Source: JAIBJN01 sp963847985 | Lineage (GTDB): Bacteria; Actinomycetota; Thermoleophilia; Gaiellales; Gaiellaceae | NCBI GenBank assembly: GCA_963847985.1 | Contig: CAWKBS010000011.1 | Span: 1-64,000 of the forward strand | Direction of reading: 5' to 3' | DNA length: 64,000 nucleotides | In this document: positions 45,641 to 54,948 of the stretch, in pieces | How positions within the stretch are numbered: the first letter of the stretch is position 1 | Layout: each line of letters begins with the position of its first letter | Made by a program: the position numbers and the translations under genes | The notes under the pieces: model-generated | What the model saw: only the letters and a program-made list of their open reading frames with translations | Database searches by the model: none | Told to the model about the DNA's origin: nothing

Positions 45641-47595
45641 CCACCCCTCCGCTCGTCCGTGCAGTGGCTCGCGAGCCCGAGAACGGGCCCGCACTGAAGC
45701 GCCCGGCGACCGAGCGGCGCGCGGAGGGCGTGCCGGTCGAGGTCCGTGACGAGCTCGGCGTACGACTCGCGCGGATTCAGCGAGCGCACCCGCTCCGCAC
45801 GCGCCAGCGCTTCGGCCCCGCGTCCCTCGGCTCGCGCGAGGAGCGCAAGCTGGAGATGCGCATACCAGTCGTCAGGATTGCGCTCGAGCGCTCGCCCGAA
45901 TGCCCTCTGGGCCCGGTCGAGTTGCCCGCTCTCCCTCGCCAGGGTTCCCGCGACGACGTCGGCCCGCTCGCTCAACGGGTTCAAGCGGTGCGCCCGCTCC
46001 AAGCGGGAGAACGTCTGCTCCGAGTCGGGCCAGGCGCGCACGGCGCGTTCGAGCTCGAGCGCGGCAAGGCCCGGGAACGCGTAGGAGGCCGCGGCGGCGA
46101 GGAAGAGGGCGCCGGCAACAGCGAGCGCCGCCACACGGCCTGCTCCCTTCGAGGTCGCCTCGCGAGCCCTGCTCCGCGCGAGGCCGGACGCCAGCCCGAG
46201 AAACGCAAGAGCGGACGCTCCGAGAACGGGAATCTCCCAGAGCCAGTCGATCGAGCCGTGCACGAGCCAGTAGACGCCCGCGGTGGCGGAGGCGGCTGCG
46301 ACGGCGCCCGTCCAGGCGTCGAGCTCCCGGCCGCGTGGCAGCGCAGCTGCGAGAGCGGTCGCGACGAAGCCGAGGAAGAGCACTCCGCCGACGAGACCGG
46401 TCTGTGAAAACGTCCTGAGGAGCAGGCTGTGCGGATAGAGAGGCTCCTCGCCGGTGCGGCGCTCGCGGACGAAGTCGACCGCGAAGTTGTCGGCGCCCAC
46501 GCCGAGAAGGGGGCGCTCGGCGAACTCGCCGGCCGCCACCCTCCACATGTCATAGCGTCCGCTCTGCAGGCCCGGCCGGGGCGCGTCCTCGAGCGTCGAG
46601 GCGGCGACGCCCATTCCCACGGCGGCGAGCGCGAGAGCGGCGGCGAGGAGCGCCACGGCACGTCGGCCCGGGAGCGACAGCCTGGGCCGGGCGCGCCCGG
46701 GGCGGTCGCCGAACGCGAGGACCAACCCGATCAGGAGCAGCGCGCCGCTCGAGAGCGCCAGCGCGACGACCTCGCGCGCGACCGCCCGCTCGACCTCCGC
46801 CTCACCGCCGCCGGCGACGACGTCCAGGAGCGGGTCGAGCGTCGCAAGCGTGGCGACGGCCACGAGGAGAAGCGTCGCGAGCAGCCGGGCTCGTTCCCGG
46901 CTCAGGAGCACCAGCAGGGGCAGCGCGACGGCCACGCCCAGGATCGAGCCGCGGCTCTGGGCGAGCAGGGCCAGCTGGAGGAGCGCGCCTCCGGCCGCCA
47001 GGAGGAGACCGCGCGCCGCCCAGTGCACCTCGGGCCTCGCCGCGAGGGCGAGAGCGGGCCAGAACGCCATGAGAAAGAGGGCCGCGCTCGCGTTCTCGTA
47101 GCCGATCGGGTCCGCGAGCCGGTTCCCGTTGAATGCTCCGGCGCCGTCCGAGGCGAGCGCGACGAAGCCGACGACCGCCGTGCCGACCGCGAAGAGCCCG
47201 AGCACGACGGCGGCTTCCGGCGCTCGCCAGGGGAGCAGCGCGAACGTCGCGTAGACGGTGAGGTAGAGGAGCGTCCGATTGGCGCCGTCCCAGGCGTCCC
47301 CCGGGACGCCTGCCCAGCCGATGGAGAGGAAGCTCCAGGCCGTGAAGGCAGCGAGGAGCGCGATCGCAGCCCACGCTCCAGGAGCCAGGCTTCGCCCCCT
47401 TCCCTCCCTCACCACGACTGCGGCCAGGAGCGCGAGAAAGAGGAGCGCGCCGGGGTACCACGCGGTCGGGGCATAGCCACCTTCGTCCGCCGCCCACCAG
47501 AGGAGAATCGCCATTCCGGCGAGGCCGAAAGGAAGCGCGGCGCTCATCCCGCCCGGGCGTGCCTTGTACGCTCCCGCCTCATGGTCCCGAGCCAT
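45637..47595 (-). CDS. O-antigen ligase-like membrane protein with TPR tail
   Basis: The protein has about 652 aa. A dozen membrane helices include NRLADPIGYENASAALFLMA, LLAQSRGSILGVAVALPLLV and PLLGVGADNFAVDFVRERRT, which match the Wzy_C/O-antigen ligase family. After residue 500 a soluble tail has TPR-like repeats (RAHRLNPLSERADVVAGTLA, then FGRALERNPDDWYAHLQLAL). The start may be the ATG at 47595 or at 47547. It is divergent from a glycosyltransferase with almost no gap. Confidence 0.87.
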   Translation of the reverse strand: MARDHEAGAYKARPGGMSAALPFGLAGMAILLWWAADEGGYAPTAWYPGALLFLALLAAVVVREGRGRSLAPGAWAAIALLAAFTAWSFLSIGWAGVPGDAWDGANRTLLYLTVYATFALLPWRAPEAAVVLGLFAVGTAVVGFVALASDGAGAFNGNRLADPIGYENASAALFLMAFWPALALAARPEVHWAARGLLLAAGGALLQLALLAQSRGSILGVAVALPLLVLLSRERARLLATLLLVAVATLATLDPLLDVVAGGGEAEVERAVAREVVALALSSGALLLIGLVLAFGDRPGRARPRLSLPGRRAVALLAAALALAAVGMGVAASTLEDAPRPGLQSGRYDMWRVAAGEFAERPLLGVGADNFAVDFVRERRTGEEPLYPHSLLLRTFSQTGLVGGVLFLGFVATALAAALPRGRELDAWTGAVAAASATAGVYWLVHGSIDWLWEIPVLGASALAFLGLASGLARSRAREATSKGAGRVAALAVAGALFLAAAASYAFPGLAALELERAVRAWPDSEQTFSRLERAHRLNPLSERADVVAGTLARESGQLDRAQRAFGRALERNPDDWYAHLQLALLARAEGRGAEALARAERVRSLNPRESYAELVTDLDRHALRAPLGRRALQCGPVLGLASHCTDERRGG

Positions 47596-47618
47596 GTCCA
47601 GCCTCGAAGCCCAGGACC

Positions 47619-48797
47619 GTGTCCGGAGCGGGCCCTGTAGCGCGCGTCTCCGCTCGGGCTTCAGGATCGAGGCGTTCCGCTGGACGTCCACGGATCCTCC
47701 TTCTCGTCACGCTCTCCGAATTCGGAGGAGCGCAGACCTACGTCGCTTCCCTGCTTCCGGCACTCGCCGGGCCCTTCGAGGTCGTGGTGGCGGCCCACGG
47801 CCAGGGCCCACTCGCCGCTGCGGCGCGCGCGGCGGGAGCGCGCTTCATCGAGCTCGAGCACGTCCGCCGCGCGCTCAGCCCCTGGCGCGATCCCCTCGGC
47901 CTGCTCGAGCTCGCGACCATCGTGCGGCGCGAGCGACCGCACATCGTGCACGTGAACAGCGCCAAGGCGGCCGCCCTGGGCCGCGCGGCAGCCTGGCTCA
48001 CCCGCGTCCCCATCCGCATCTACACGGTGCACGGCTGGTCGTACACGGCTCACACCGGGGCGAGCTCGGCCCTCTACCTCTGGGCGGAGCGCCTGCTCCG
48101 ACCGCTGACCACGGTGACCATCTGCGTCGCCGAGAGCGAGCGTCGGGCCGGCCTCGAGGCGCGGACGTGCGACGAGGCGACCACGGTCGTCATTCACAAC
48201 GGCGTCGACCTGGCCCGCCCGACAGCTCGGGGGACTGGCGCGGAACGGTGCCGGCTCGTGACCGTCGGGCGTCTGCAGGCGCCCAAGGACGCCCTGACGC
48301 TCGTTCGAGCTCTCGCCGAGCTCCCACGAGGCGCGTGTGAGGCGGTGATCGTGGGCGACGGGCCCGACCGGCCCGCGTTGGAGAGCGAAGCCCGTCGCCT
48401 CGACCTGCAGTCCGTCGTCCAGCTGGCAGGCGAGCGGAACAACATCCCCGAGCTTCTGGCCGCTTCCGACGTCTTCGTCCTTTCCAGCCGCTCCGAAGGC
48501 CTTCCGCTCTCGATCCTCGAAGCGATGGCGGCGGGCTTGCCGGTCGTGGCCACGAATGTCGGGGGAGTGCCGGAGCTCGTCGTCGAGGAAGAGACCGGGT
48601 TCCTCGTCCCGCCCGGGGATCCGCAGGCGCTTGCGGTCGCGCTCGAGCGGCTGCTCGGCGACTCCACACTCCGTCGGCGGCTGGGCGCAGCGGGACGGCT
48701 CCGCGCGGAGGAGCGCTTCGATCTCGTATCGACTCGTCAGGCGCATCTCGACCTCTACTCGGCCCTGCTCGCTGCCGCAGGCCTGCCTTCTCCGTAG
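47619..48797 (+). CDS. GT4-type glycosyltransferase
   Basis: This protein has about 392 aa. RPRILLLVTLSEFGGAQTYV opens a GT-B acceptor domain, and HVNSAKAAALGRAAAWL and YTVHGWSYTAHTG follow. The donor domain has RLVTVGRLQAPKDALTLVRA, VIVGDGPDRPALESEA and the E-x7-E type segment SRSEGLPLSILEAMAAGLPV. The GTG at 47619 is the nearest in-frame start to the domain; 47559 is another. It is the only plus-strand gene within the polysaccharide locus and overlaps the deacetylase 3' end by 43 bases. Confidence 0.9.
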   Translation: MSGAGPVARVSARASGSRRSAGRPRILLLVTLSEFGGAQTYVASLLPALAGPFEVVVAAHGQGPLAAAARAAGARFIELEHVRRALSPWRDPLGLLELATIVRRERPHIVHVNSAKAAALGRAAAWLTRVPIRIYTVHGWSYTAHTGASSALYLWAERLLRPLTTVTICVAESERRAGLEARTCDEATTVVIHNGVDLARPTARGTGAERCRLVTVGRLQAPKDALTLVRALAELPRGACEAVIVGDGPDRPALESEARRLDLQSVVQLAGERNNIPELLAASDVFVLSSRSEGLPLSILEAMAAGLPVVATNVGGVPELVVEEETGFLVPPGDPQALAVALERLLGDSTLRRRLGAAGRLRAEERFDLVSTRQAHLDLYSALLAAAGLPSP

Positions 48798-49648
48798 CGA
48801 AGCCGGCGATACGCATCGCGAAGGGGAAGCGGGGTGTCGTGCCCCCCGCCCACCTTCGCCCGGAAGTCGAGCAGCGTGTCCCGCGAGTCGATCTGGCGGC
48901 GCCTGAGCGCGAACCTGTCGGTCTCCGGCAGATTGACCCCCGGCTCACAGGAGACGGCGACCCGGTATCCGGCCTCGCTCGCCAGCGCTCGCTCGCGCTC
49001 TCCAAAGAGCCCGGCGGGATAGCAGAGCGCCGTGACCGGCCGGCCGAGACGCTCCTCGAGCTCGCGCTTGGAGCCCTCGATCTCGAGCGCCGCTCTGCGG
49101 TCGTCGACGGCGAGGAGGTTGGGGTGCGTGACCGTGTGCGCCTCGAACTCGAGCGTTCCGGAGCGGTCGAGCTCGACGATCTGCTCCCAGCCGAGCAGCG
49201 GAGGCTGCTCGCTGTACCACGTGAACGACGCGCGTCCGTCCGTGACCCCGGTGGCGATGAAGACGGTCGCCCTGAAGCCGCAGTCGGCGAGCACGGGAAG
49301 AGCGTGCTCGGCCACGTCGAGGCACCCGTCGTCGAAGCTCAACCCGATCGACCGCTCGGGTGTTTCCCCGCGGTCCAGGAGATCGGCGACCTGGCCGACG
49401 TCGAGGACCCGGTATCCGGCCGAGGCGAGGTAGTCCATCTGCCGGCGGAACATCTCGGGGTGGACCGCGAGCTCGTCCCGGTCTGCGGAGACGCGGTGGT
49501 AGAAGAGAATCCGCAGGCCGCTCTGGCTGCCGCCGCGTGAGCGCACGTACCACGCCGCGGAGCGGACACGCGTCACGGTTGCCTTGACCGAGTAGGGCAA
49601 CGACGGCCCGATCCCGCGCAAATCTCCGGCGTGCGGATCAGCGCTCAA
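48755..49648 (-). CDS. Polysaccharide deacetylase (CE4/NodB)
   Basis: This 297-aa protein has the NodB core. LRILFYHRVSADRDELAVHP opens it, GLSFDDGCLDVAEHALPVLA supplies the catalytic base and metal Asp pair, and FEAHTVTHPNLLAVD supplies the H-x3-H zinc ligands. RPVTALCYPAGLFGERE follows. It probably removes acetyl groups from N-acetylated sugars of the glycan. The TTG at 49648 overlaps the stop of the preceding FAD oxidoreductase gene. No signal peptide is obvious, so it may act on lipid-linked intermediates. Confidence 0.9.
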   Translation of the reverse strand: MSADPHAGDLRGIGPSLPYSVKATVTRVRSAAWYVRSRGGSQSGLRILFYHRVSADRDELAVHPEMFRRQMDYLASAGYRVLDVGQVADLLDRGETPERSIGLSFDDGCLDVAEHALPVLADCGFRATVFIATGVTDGRASFTWYSEQPPLLGWEQIVELDRSGTLEFEAHTVTHPNLLAVDDRRAALEIEGSKRELEERLGRPVTALCYPAGLFGERERALASEAGYRVAVSCEPGVNLPETDRFALRRRQIDSRDTLLDFRAKVGGGHDTPLPLRDAYRRLRYGEGRPAAASRAE

Positions 49649-50807
49649 GGGACTCCCTCACGCGGTTGGCCGTGAAGCGGGTGCCGGGGATGAAACGGGC
49701 GACCGGGCCGAACCGGTGTTCCGCGGCGAAGCCGACGAAGAGCAGACCCCTCTCGGTCGAGCGAAACCAACGGTCGAGGACCGGCCGGCCTTCGTCGAGC
49801 GCGATTCGCTTGCGGAGGGCTTCCGAGAGGAAGGCGAGGCGCTCGACGGAGAAGCGAAAGCCGGCTGCGAGGATGACGGCGTCCGCCTCGCGCACCGTCC
49901 CGTCGCTCAGGCGGAGCCGTACTCCTCCGTTCTGCTCGATCCCCTCCACGGCGACGCCCTCGGTGACGTGGACATCGCGCTCGACCTCCTCCCGAAGCCA
50001 GGGCGAGCCCCCGGCGCGAAGGATCCGCGCGGCAACGCGTCGACGGGCGCCCTGGGGCAGCGCGGCGAAGGCGTCCGGATGGAGAGCGAGCCGGTTGAGC
50101 GGCGGCGGCCCGTAGCCGACGACCGGGTACGCGATCCGGTACAGGCGCTGGCGCAGGCGCCCGCGGGGCTTGTGCGGCTCGCGGTCGGCGAACCAGCGCA
50201 GGCTCGAGCGAACGACGAGCTCGACGTCGGCGCCGGCTCGAGCGGCGAGTGAGGCGCTCTCCAGGCCGCCCTGACCTCCTCCCACCACCACAACGCGCCG
50301 ATCCCGATAGGGCTCGTAGTCCTGCAACGACGTGGCGAAAGCGACGCCGTCGCCGACCGCCTCTCCGAGCGGCGGTGGCGCATAAGCGAAGGGGACCGCG
50401 CCGACGGCGACGACGACTTGCCGTGCCGCGAGCTCGGCGCCGGCGGCCGTGGTCAAGCGGTAGCCGTCGCCGTCTCGCTCCAGGGCGGCGACGTCCGAGG
50501 GATCGCCCTCCGGGGCGAACGTCTTCCGGAACCACTCGGCGTAGCGGAGGAACTTCTGCAGCGGGATGGGCTCCTCCCGCTCCTCGCCCGTAACGCGCGC
50601 CCAGCGGTCGATCGAGCCCAGGTTGCCGGGCGCGGCCAGGGACGTCTCCTCCCAGTCCGAGCGCAGGAACATGTACGGCGGCATGCGCGTGCGCCAGGTC
50701 TCCATCGGCGCTCCGAACGTCCTGACGTTTCGCCCCGCCAGATGCGCGGCGACCGACAGGCCGTACGGCCCCGCCCCGATGACGGCGATGTCGAGACGGT
50801 CCGTCAT
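49638..50807 (-). CDS. FAD-dependent flavoprotein monooxygenase/oxidoreductase
   Basis: This 389-aa protein has the FAD-binding Rossmann motif IAVIGAGPYGLSVAAHL at residues 6-22. A second nucleotide motif, VVVVGGGQGGLESASLAA, lies near residue 160, as in class B monooxygenases. MFLRSDWEETSLAAPGNLGS and the C-terminal LLFVGFAAEHRFGPVARFIP are typical of uncharacterised members. Position suggests it modifies a precursor used by the polysaccharide locus, but no substrate can be assigned. Its ATG overlaps the stop of the FemAB-like gene. Confidence 0.85.
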   Translation of the reverse strand: MTDRLDIAVIGAGPYGLSVAAHLAGRNVRTFGAPMETWRTRMPPYMFLRSDWEETSLAAPGNLGSIDRWARVTGEEREEPIPLQKFLRYAEWFRKTFAPEGDPSDVAALERDGDGYRLTTAAGAELAARQVVVAVGAVPFAYAPPPLGEAVGDGVAFATSLQDYEPYRDRRVVVVGGGQGGLESASLAARAGADVELVVRSSLRWFADREPHKPRGRLRQRLYRIAYPVVGYGPPPLNRLALHPDAFAALPQGARRRVAARILRAGGSPWLREEVERDVHVTEGVAVEGIEQNGGVRLRLSDGTVREADAVILAAGFRFSVERLAFLSEALRKRIALDEGRPVLDRWFRSTERGLLFVGFAAEHRFGPVARFIPGTRFTANRVRESLER

Positions 50808-51964
50808 GCTCGGAGCGCATCCCGGGAGCGCTGGGTCAGGCGCCGAACCGGCGCGACTCCGTCCATGTACAGGCGGTGAAGCGTCGAGGACCGCTTCACG
50901 CCGAGCCGGAGGCGGATGGCACCCAGCCGAGCCGCCACGACAGCTCGTGCGCGCACGCCCGTCGCCAGCCCGAGCCCGTGGCAGAGAGGCTCGAAGCCGT
51001 CGGCGAGCTCGGTCTTGTACCGCTCCGCCCCGCCGAGGAACTCCACGCGGGTCAGGCCCTCCCCCGAGGCCGCCTCGATCGTGTCCAGCGTGTTGACGAG
51101 ACCGGGAGAGAAGCGGGCGAGAGCCGGGTCGAAGGCGAGCCTGTGCACGTACATGCCCCCCTCGAAGGCGAAGTAGTAGTGGAAGGCGACCGCGCGCCCG
51201 TCCAGCTTGAGGAGGACGATGCGGGGCACGTCGAGCTCGGCGAGCGCCGCAATGGCCTCGCGCTGGAAGGGGCGGCCGAGCGTCGAGGCGAAGCCCGATC
51301 CGTCCGGACGCCCGTCCCAACGGAGATCGTGCAGCCGGAACGCCTCCTCGAGTGCCGGACGAAGCTCCTCGAGGTTGCGGGCGACGACGACCTCCAGGCG
51401 GCCGAGCTCGCCGAGCTGTCGCCGGCGGCGGCGGTGCAGGTTCCGCTTCTTCGAGCTCGTCTTCGCCTGGTAGACCGCCTCCCAGCCGGGGCCGAGGTCG
51501 AGCACCGGAGCCTCGACGCGCCGGACGACGTCGAGCGAGGAGCCGAGGGTGGCCGCGAGACGGCTGCGCGTGGGCAGGCCGTACACGTCGAGCAGATCGG
51601 CGGAAGCCCGAACCCGCGCTGCAAGCGCTGCCCCGGTCGCACCGTTCTCGCCGGGGGCGAGGAGCAGATCGCCGAGCGCGGACTGTCTTCCACCCAGGAA
51701 GCGCGCCGTTCGCAGCCCGAGGTGACGACGAACGAGCAGCGGAAGAGCTCCTACGAGCCGCCCCTCCCGCCGCGCCACGTGCACGGTCAGCTCCGCCCCC
51801 TCGCCGTAGTGGCGCACCCACGCCTCGAGCCAGGCATGGAGGAGAAAAGGGCTCGGACGCGGCATCGCGCGCACGAGCACGTCCCATTCGGGCGCGAGCC
51901 GCGCGAACGCCTCGGCGCTGCCGATCGTCTCGAGCTCGAGCTTGGTCTCGACGTCAGTCTTCAT
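50804..51964 (-). CDS. FemAB/BioF2-like (CelD-type) acyl or aminoacyl transferase
   Basis: This 386-aa protein has the double-GNAT arrangement of the BioF2-like group. WDVLVRAMPRPSPFLLHAWL marks the N-terminal half. KTSSKKRNLHRRRRRQLGEL, then FRLHDLRWDGRPDGSGFAST and KLDGRAVAFHYYFAFEGGMY mark the C-terminal half. Relatives occur in many exopolysaccharide loci and are thought to acylate sugars. Its ATG overlaps the restored stop of the beta-helix gene (ATGA). Confidence 0.88.
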   Translation of the reverse strand: MKTDVETKLELETIGSAEAFARLAPEWDVLVRAMPRPSPFLLHAWLEAWVRHYGEGAELTVHVARREGRLVGALPLLVRRHLGLRTARFLGGRQSALGDLLLAPGENGATGAALAARVRASADLLDVYGLPTRSRLAATLGSSLDVVRRVEAPVLDLGPGWEAVYQAKTSSKKRNLHRRRRRQLGELGRLEVVVARNLEELRPALEEAFRLHDLRWDGRPDGSGFASTLGRPFQREAIAALAELDVPRIVLLKLDGRAVAFHYYFAFEGGMYVHRLAFDPALARFSPGLVNTLDTIEAASGEGLTRVEFLGGAERYKTELADGFEPLCHGLGLATGVRARAVVAARLGAIRLRLGVKRSSTLHRLYMDGVAPVRRLTQRSRDALRA

Positions 51965-53147
51965 CGTCCCGCCTCCTCGAACACGCTTACGTGCTGGTCG
52001 CTTACCTTCGAGGCGCCGCTGGCAATGCCCCGGTAGTCGTTTCCGGTAGTAGGTGTTCTCGTTGCCCTCGTAGTCGCCGATGGCCGCCCAGCGCTGGTTC
52101 ACGAACGTGCTCCGCCGCACCGTCGTCCGCGTCGTTCCCGCGTCGAGATAGACGCCGGCGAGCCGGCTTGCGAACCAGCTGTCCTCGATGACGTTGTCGA
52201 TGCTGGCGGGCCGACCGCCCGAATCCGGATCGGCCCATTCGGTCAGCAAACCGATCCGAACCTCGTCGCCGATTTCCAGGCGTCGGAAGCGGCTCGAGCG
52301 GGTGAAGTGCTCCACGTAGACGCCCGTGGGCGTCCGGTCGACGTCGATCCGGTCGAAGACAGCGCCGTTCGTCGCCGTCCCCGTCCACAGCCCCGTCCAG
52401 GCGCAGTCGCGCGCGCGCACGCGCTCGACCACGCCCGGGTTTCCAACCCAGACACACGCCTCGGCGGTGCCGTTGGAAGAGCGCGGGAGCGGGCGGGCGA
52501 CACCGGCGACGGCGACGTCCGCCAGGCGGAAGGGCCGCTCGAGCTCGGTGCGGGCGGGCTCGTTTGCGTCGATGAGGACGCCGTAGTCCGTGAAGTCGCG
52601 CACGACGAGCCGGGAGGCGGAGAAGCCCTCCGGCTGCCGCACGACGAGGCCGCTCCGAACGACCTCGTTCCCCCGCAGGGTGACGTCGAGCACGCGTGCC
52701 CGCTCGGCCGTGCCCCAGACCAGGATCTCCGCCCCCTCGGCCGTCTTCGCAGGGTCGCGGACGTCGAAGACGAGCCCGCGCACGCAGACCGCCCGGCCGT
52801 CCGTCGTTCCCGCCGAGGCTGAGGCCGACCCGCAGGACGGCTCCCCCCAACCGACGCGCGTAGAGGCGATGGCCGTGAGGGTTGAGGAACGGCCCGGTGC
52901 CTCCGTAGACGCCGTCGGCGAGCACGATGGTGGTCGGCCGGGTTCGCCGCAACGCCTGGACGAGCTGTGCCGAGGTCGTCACGCGGATGGCGCCCGGAGG
53001 GGTTCTGTACGAGGAGGGTGGTAGTGGCCGCACGAGGTTCGGTTTCGGAGCGTTGGGGCCGGGCTCGGCCTCGATCGCGTTCTGATCGTCCCCGCGGGAA
53101 AGCGCCGCGGCGGCTGCAGCGAGGACGAGAGCGACGATGAGGGCCAG
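51961..53147 (-). CDS. Right-handed beta-helix secreted protein (two frameshifts, ~52810 and ~52049)
   Basis: A hydrophobic leader (TLALIVALVLAAAAAALS) starts right after the sugar-transferase stop, and IRVTTSAQLVQALRRTRPTT begins a parallel beta-helix typical of polysaccharide lyases or epimerases. Near 52810 an extra G in GGG shifts the frame; skipping it gives GTTDGRAVCVRGLVFDVRDP and continuing helix rungs such as SRLVVRDFTDYGVLIDAN. Near 52049 another extra base must be skipped to reach TGNDYRGIASGASKVSDQHV and a TGA overlapping the next ATG. No ATG, GTG or TTG precedes the leader; CTG at 53147 is a guess. Substrate is unknown. Confidence 0.75.
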
Positions 53148-53151
53148 CGTC

Positions 53152-54606
53152 TTAACGGTCGCTCCCTTGTCCGGAAGCGGGGGGCCCCCGTTCCGACGTG
53201 GCTCCGCCGACGAAGAGCGCGCTCACCATCAGGGCGGCGGTCCGAAGGCAGACGGCGATATCGACGGCGAGGTTCTGGTGGCGGATGTACCAGAGGTCGT
53301 AGGAGAGCTTGGCCTCGCACGCTTCCCGGTCAGCCGCGTACCCGCAGCGGATCTGCGCCCACCCGGTGATCCCCGGCTTGATCAGGAGCCGACGATTCCA
53401 GTAGGGCAAGGACGCCTCGAGCATGGCGACGAACTCCGGGCGCTCCGGGCGCGGACCGACCATAGACATGTCGCCCTTGAGGACATTCCAGAGCTGGAGA
53501 ACCTCGTCCAGGTGCGAGCGACGGAGGAATCTCCCCACGGCGGTCACCCGCCGGTCGAACTCCGTCGCCCACTGCGGACGGCCGGCGGCCTCCGCATCGG
53601 AGGTCATCGTGCGGAACTTGTAGACGGTGAAGGGCCGTCCGCCCTCGCCCAGGCGCGTCTGCCGGTAGACGATCGGGCCGTCCGTTCGCCAGACCAGGAG
53701 CGCGAGCACGGGAAGAAGCGGCGCCAGGAGCACGAGGCCGCAGGAGGCGACGACGATGTCGAAGACTCGCTTCGACCAGCGCGCGTACACGTGCTGGCGC
53801 AGGTGGAGGACGCCCATGAACCAGCCAGAGCTGAGCTGTGGCAGCGGGACACGCCCGAAGGCGTATTCGAAGAACGTGGCCAGACCGGCGACGCGGAAGC
53901 CTGCGCCCGAGACGTCGAGCAGCTTGTCGACTGTCCCGGCATAGGTCCGCTCGTCCGTCAGCACGACAATGTCGGGCCGCTGCGTCTCCACCACCGACGC
54001 GAGCGCGGCGAGCCCGCCCAGGCACGGGACCTCATCCGGATCGCCTGCCCCTCCGGGACCAATCCGCCCCATTAGCTCGAAGCCCGACCTGCGGGCACGG
54101 CGCATTTCCGCTGCAAGCCCGCTCGCCAGCTCGTCCGACCCCACCAACAGAACGGTCGTTCGCCCTGCCGAGGTCTGCCGGACACCCCACTCCCAGGCGG
54201 CGGCCGTAGCGAAGACCCCGGCGCCCATCCACACGAGGACCTCGGGCCCCAGCTGCAAGCCCGGCCACCACGGATCGATGGCCGCCACGACAAGGAGGCC
54301 GGTTGCGCTGCCGATCGCGGCCGAGAGGCCGGGGCCGATTGTCCCGCGCCCGGCCGCGAAGGCGCTTCTGAGTGTCAGGCTCCAGATCGCCGCGAGCAGG
54401 GTGATCTCCGCGAGCCCGAAGCCGCTGAACGAGCGGTGCGAGACGTAGGGAACGAAAACCGCGAGCCAGACGGCCACCATTCCCCCACCCGAGGCGACGA
54501 GCTTGACACCGTCGAAGCGTCCCGGCTCGCCGGTGATCGCCGGAGTCGCGCCTACGACCTCCAAGCCGGCGGCGGCTTCTTCGATTGGGGTGCTACTGCT
54601 GGTCAT
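53152..54606 (-). CDS. Initiating sugar-phosphate transferase (WcaJ/WbaP family)
   Basis: This 484-aa polyisoprenyl-phosphate sugar-1-phosphate transferase starts repeat-unit assembly. Four to five N-terminal membrane segments precede a CoA-binding-like region (TTVLLVGSDELASGLAAEMR). The catalytic domain begins at ARWSKRVFDIVVASCGLVLL and contains YRQTRLGEGGRPFTVYKFRT, then LDEVLQLWNVLKGDMSMVGP and RPERPEF, all signature elements. It is the first gene of the minus-strand polysaccharide run. Confidence 0.94.
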   Translation of the reverse strand: MTSSSTPIEEAAAGLEVVGATPAITGEPGRFDGVKLVASGGGMVAVWLAVFVPYVSHRSFSGFGLAEITLLAAIWSLTLRSAFAAGRGTIGPGLSAAIGSATGLLVVAAIDPWWPGLQLGPEVLVWMGAGVFATAAAWEWGVRQTSAGRTTVLLVGSDELASGLAAEMRRARRSGFELMGRIGPGGAGDPDEVPCLGGLAALASVVETQRPDIVVLTDERTYAGTVDKLLDVSGAGFRVAGLATFFEYAFGRVPLPQLSSGWFMGVLHLRQHVYARWSKRVFDIVVASCGLVLLAPLLPVLALLVWRTDGPIVYRQTRLGEGGRPFTVYKFRTMTSDAEAAGRPQWATEFDRRVTAVGRFLRRSHLDEVLQLWNVLKGDMSMVGPRPERPEFVAMLEASLPYWNRRLLIKPGITGWAQIRCGYAADREACEAKLSYDLWYIRHQNLAVDIAVCLRTAALMVSALFVGGATSERGPPASGQGSDR

Positions 54607-54658
54607 CGATCCGAGGTGGGAGGGATTGAGATCTGCGTCCCGGCGGTAGACTCAGGAC

Positions 54659-54934
54659 ATGGCTCGCAAGCAGAGCGGTGTGCCACGACCTGGTCGGAAG
54701 CGGACGATCAGTTACCTCGACACCGCCGGCCGGCCCACCGAGAACCCGGCCGAGGCCGTTCAGGGCGAGGTGCTCGAGTACGGCGCTCATCGTCAGCCCG
54801 TCCGCCGCACGCGGTTTTTCCTCAGCCGGAGCGAGCTGCCATGGCTCCCTGTCAGCGAGCCGGCCTTCCTTCTCTGGGTCTTCGCATTGCTCTTCATCGT
54901 CTGGGTGGCAATCGGTCTCTTCCTGCTCACGTAG
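54659..54934 (+). CDS. Small single-span membrane protein
   Basis: This 91-aa protein has a basic N-terminus (MARKQSGVPRPGRKRTISYL), a 35-residue linker, and one C-terminal membrane helix (EPAFLLWVFALLFIVWVAIG). It starts 52 bases from the divergent sugar transferase and converges with the repeat protein, whose restored C-terminus is also a single membrane helix. Function is unknown. Confidence 0.65.
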   Translation: MARKQSGVPRPGRKRTISYLDTAGRPTENPAEAVQGEVLEYGAHRQPVRRTRFFLSRSELPWLPVSEPAFLLWVFALLFIVWVAIGLFLLT

Positions 54935-54948
54935 GTCCGATCCGACGT

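Noticed and set aside
50804..52783. Single 659-codon fusion of a beta-helix segment and the FemAB-like protein
   Set aside because: The join is created by an extra base near 52049. The corrected beta-helix frame stops exactly at the FemAB-like start.
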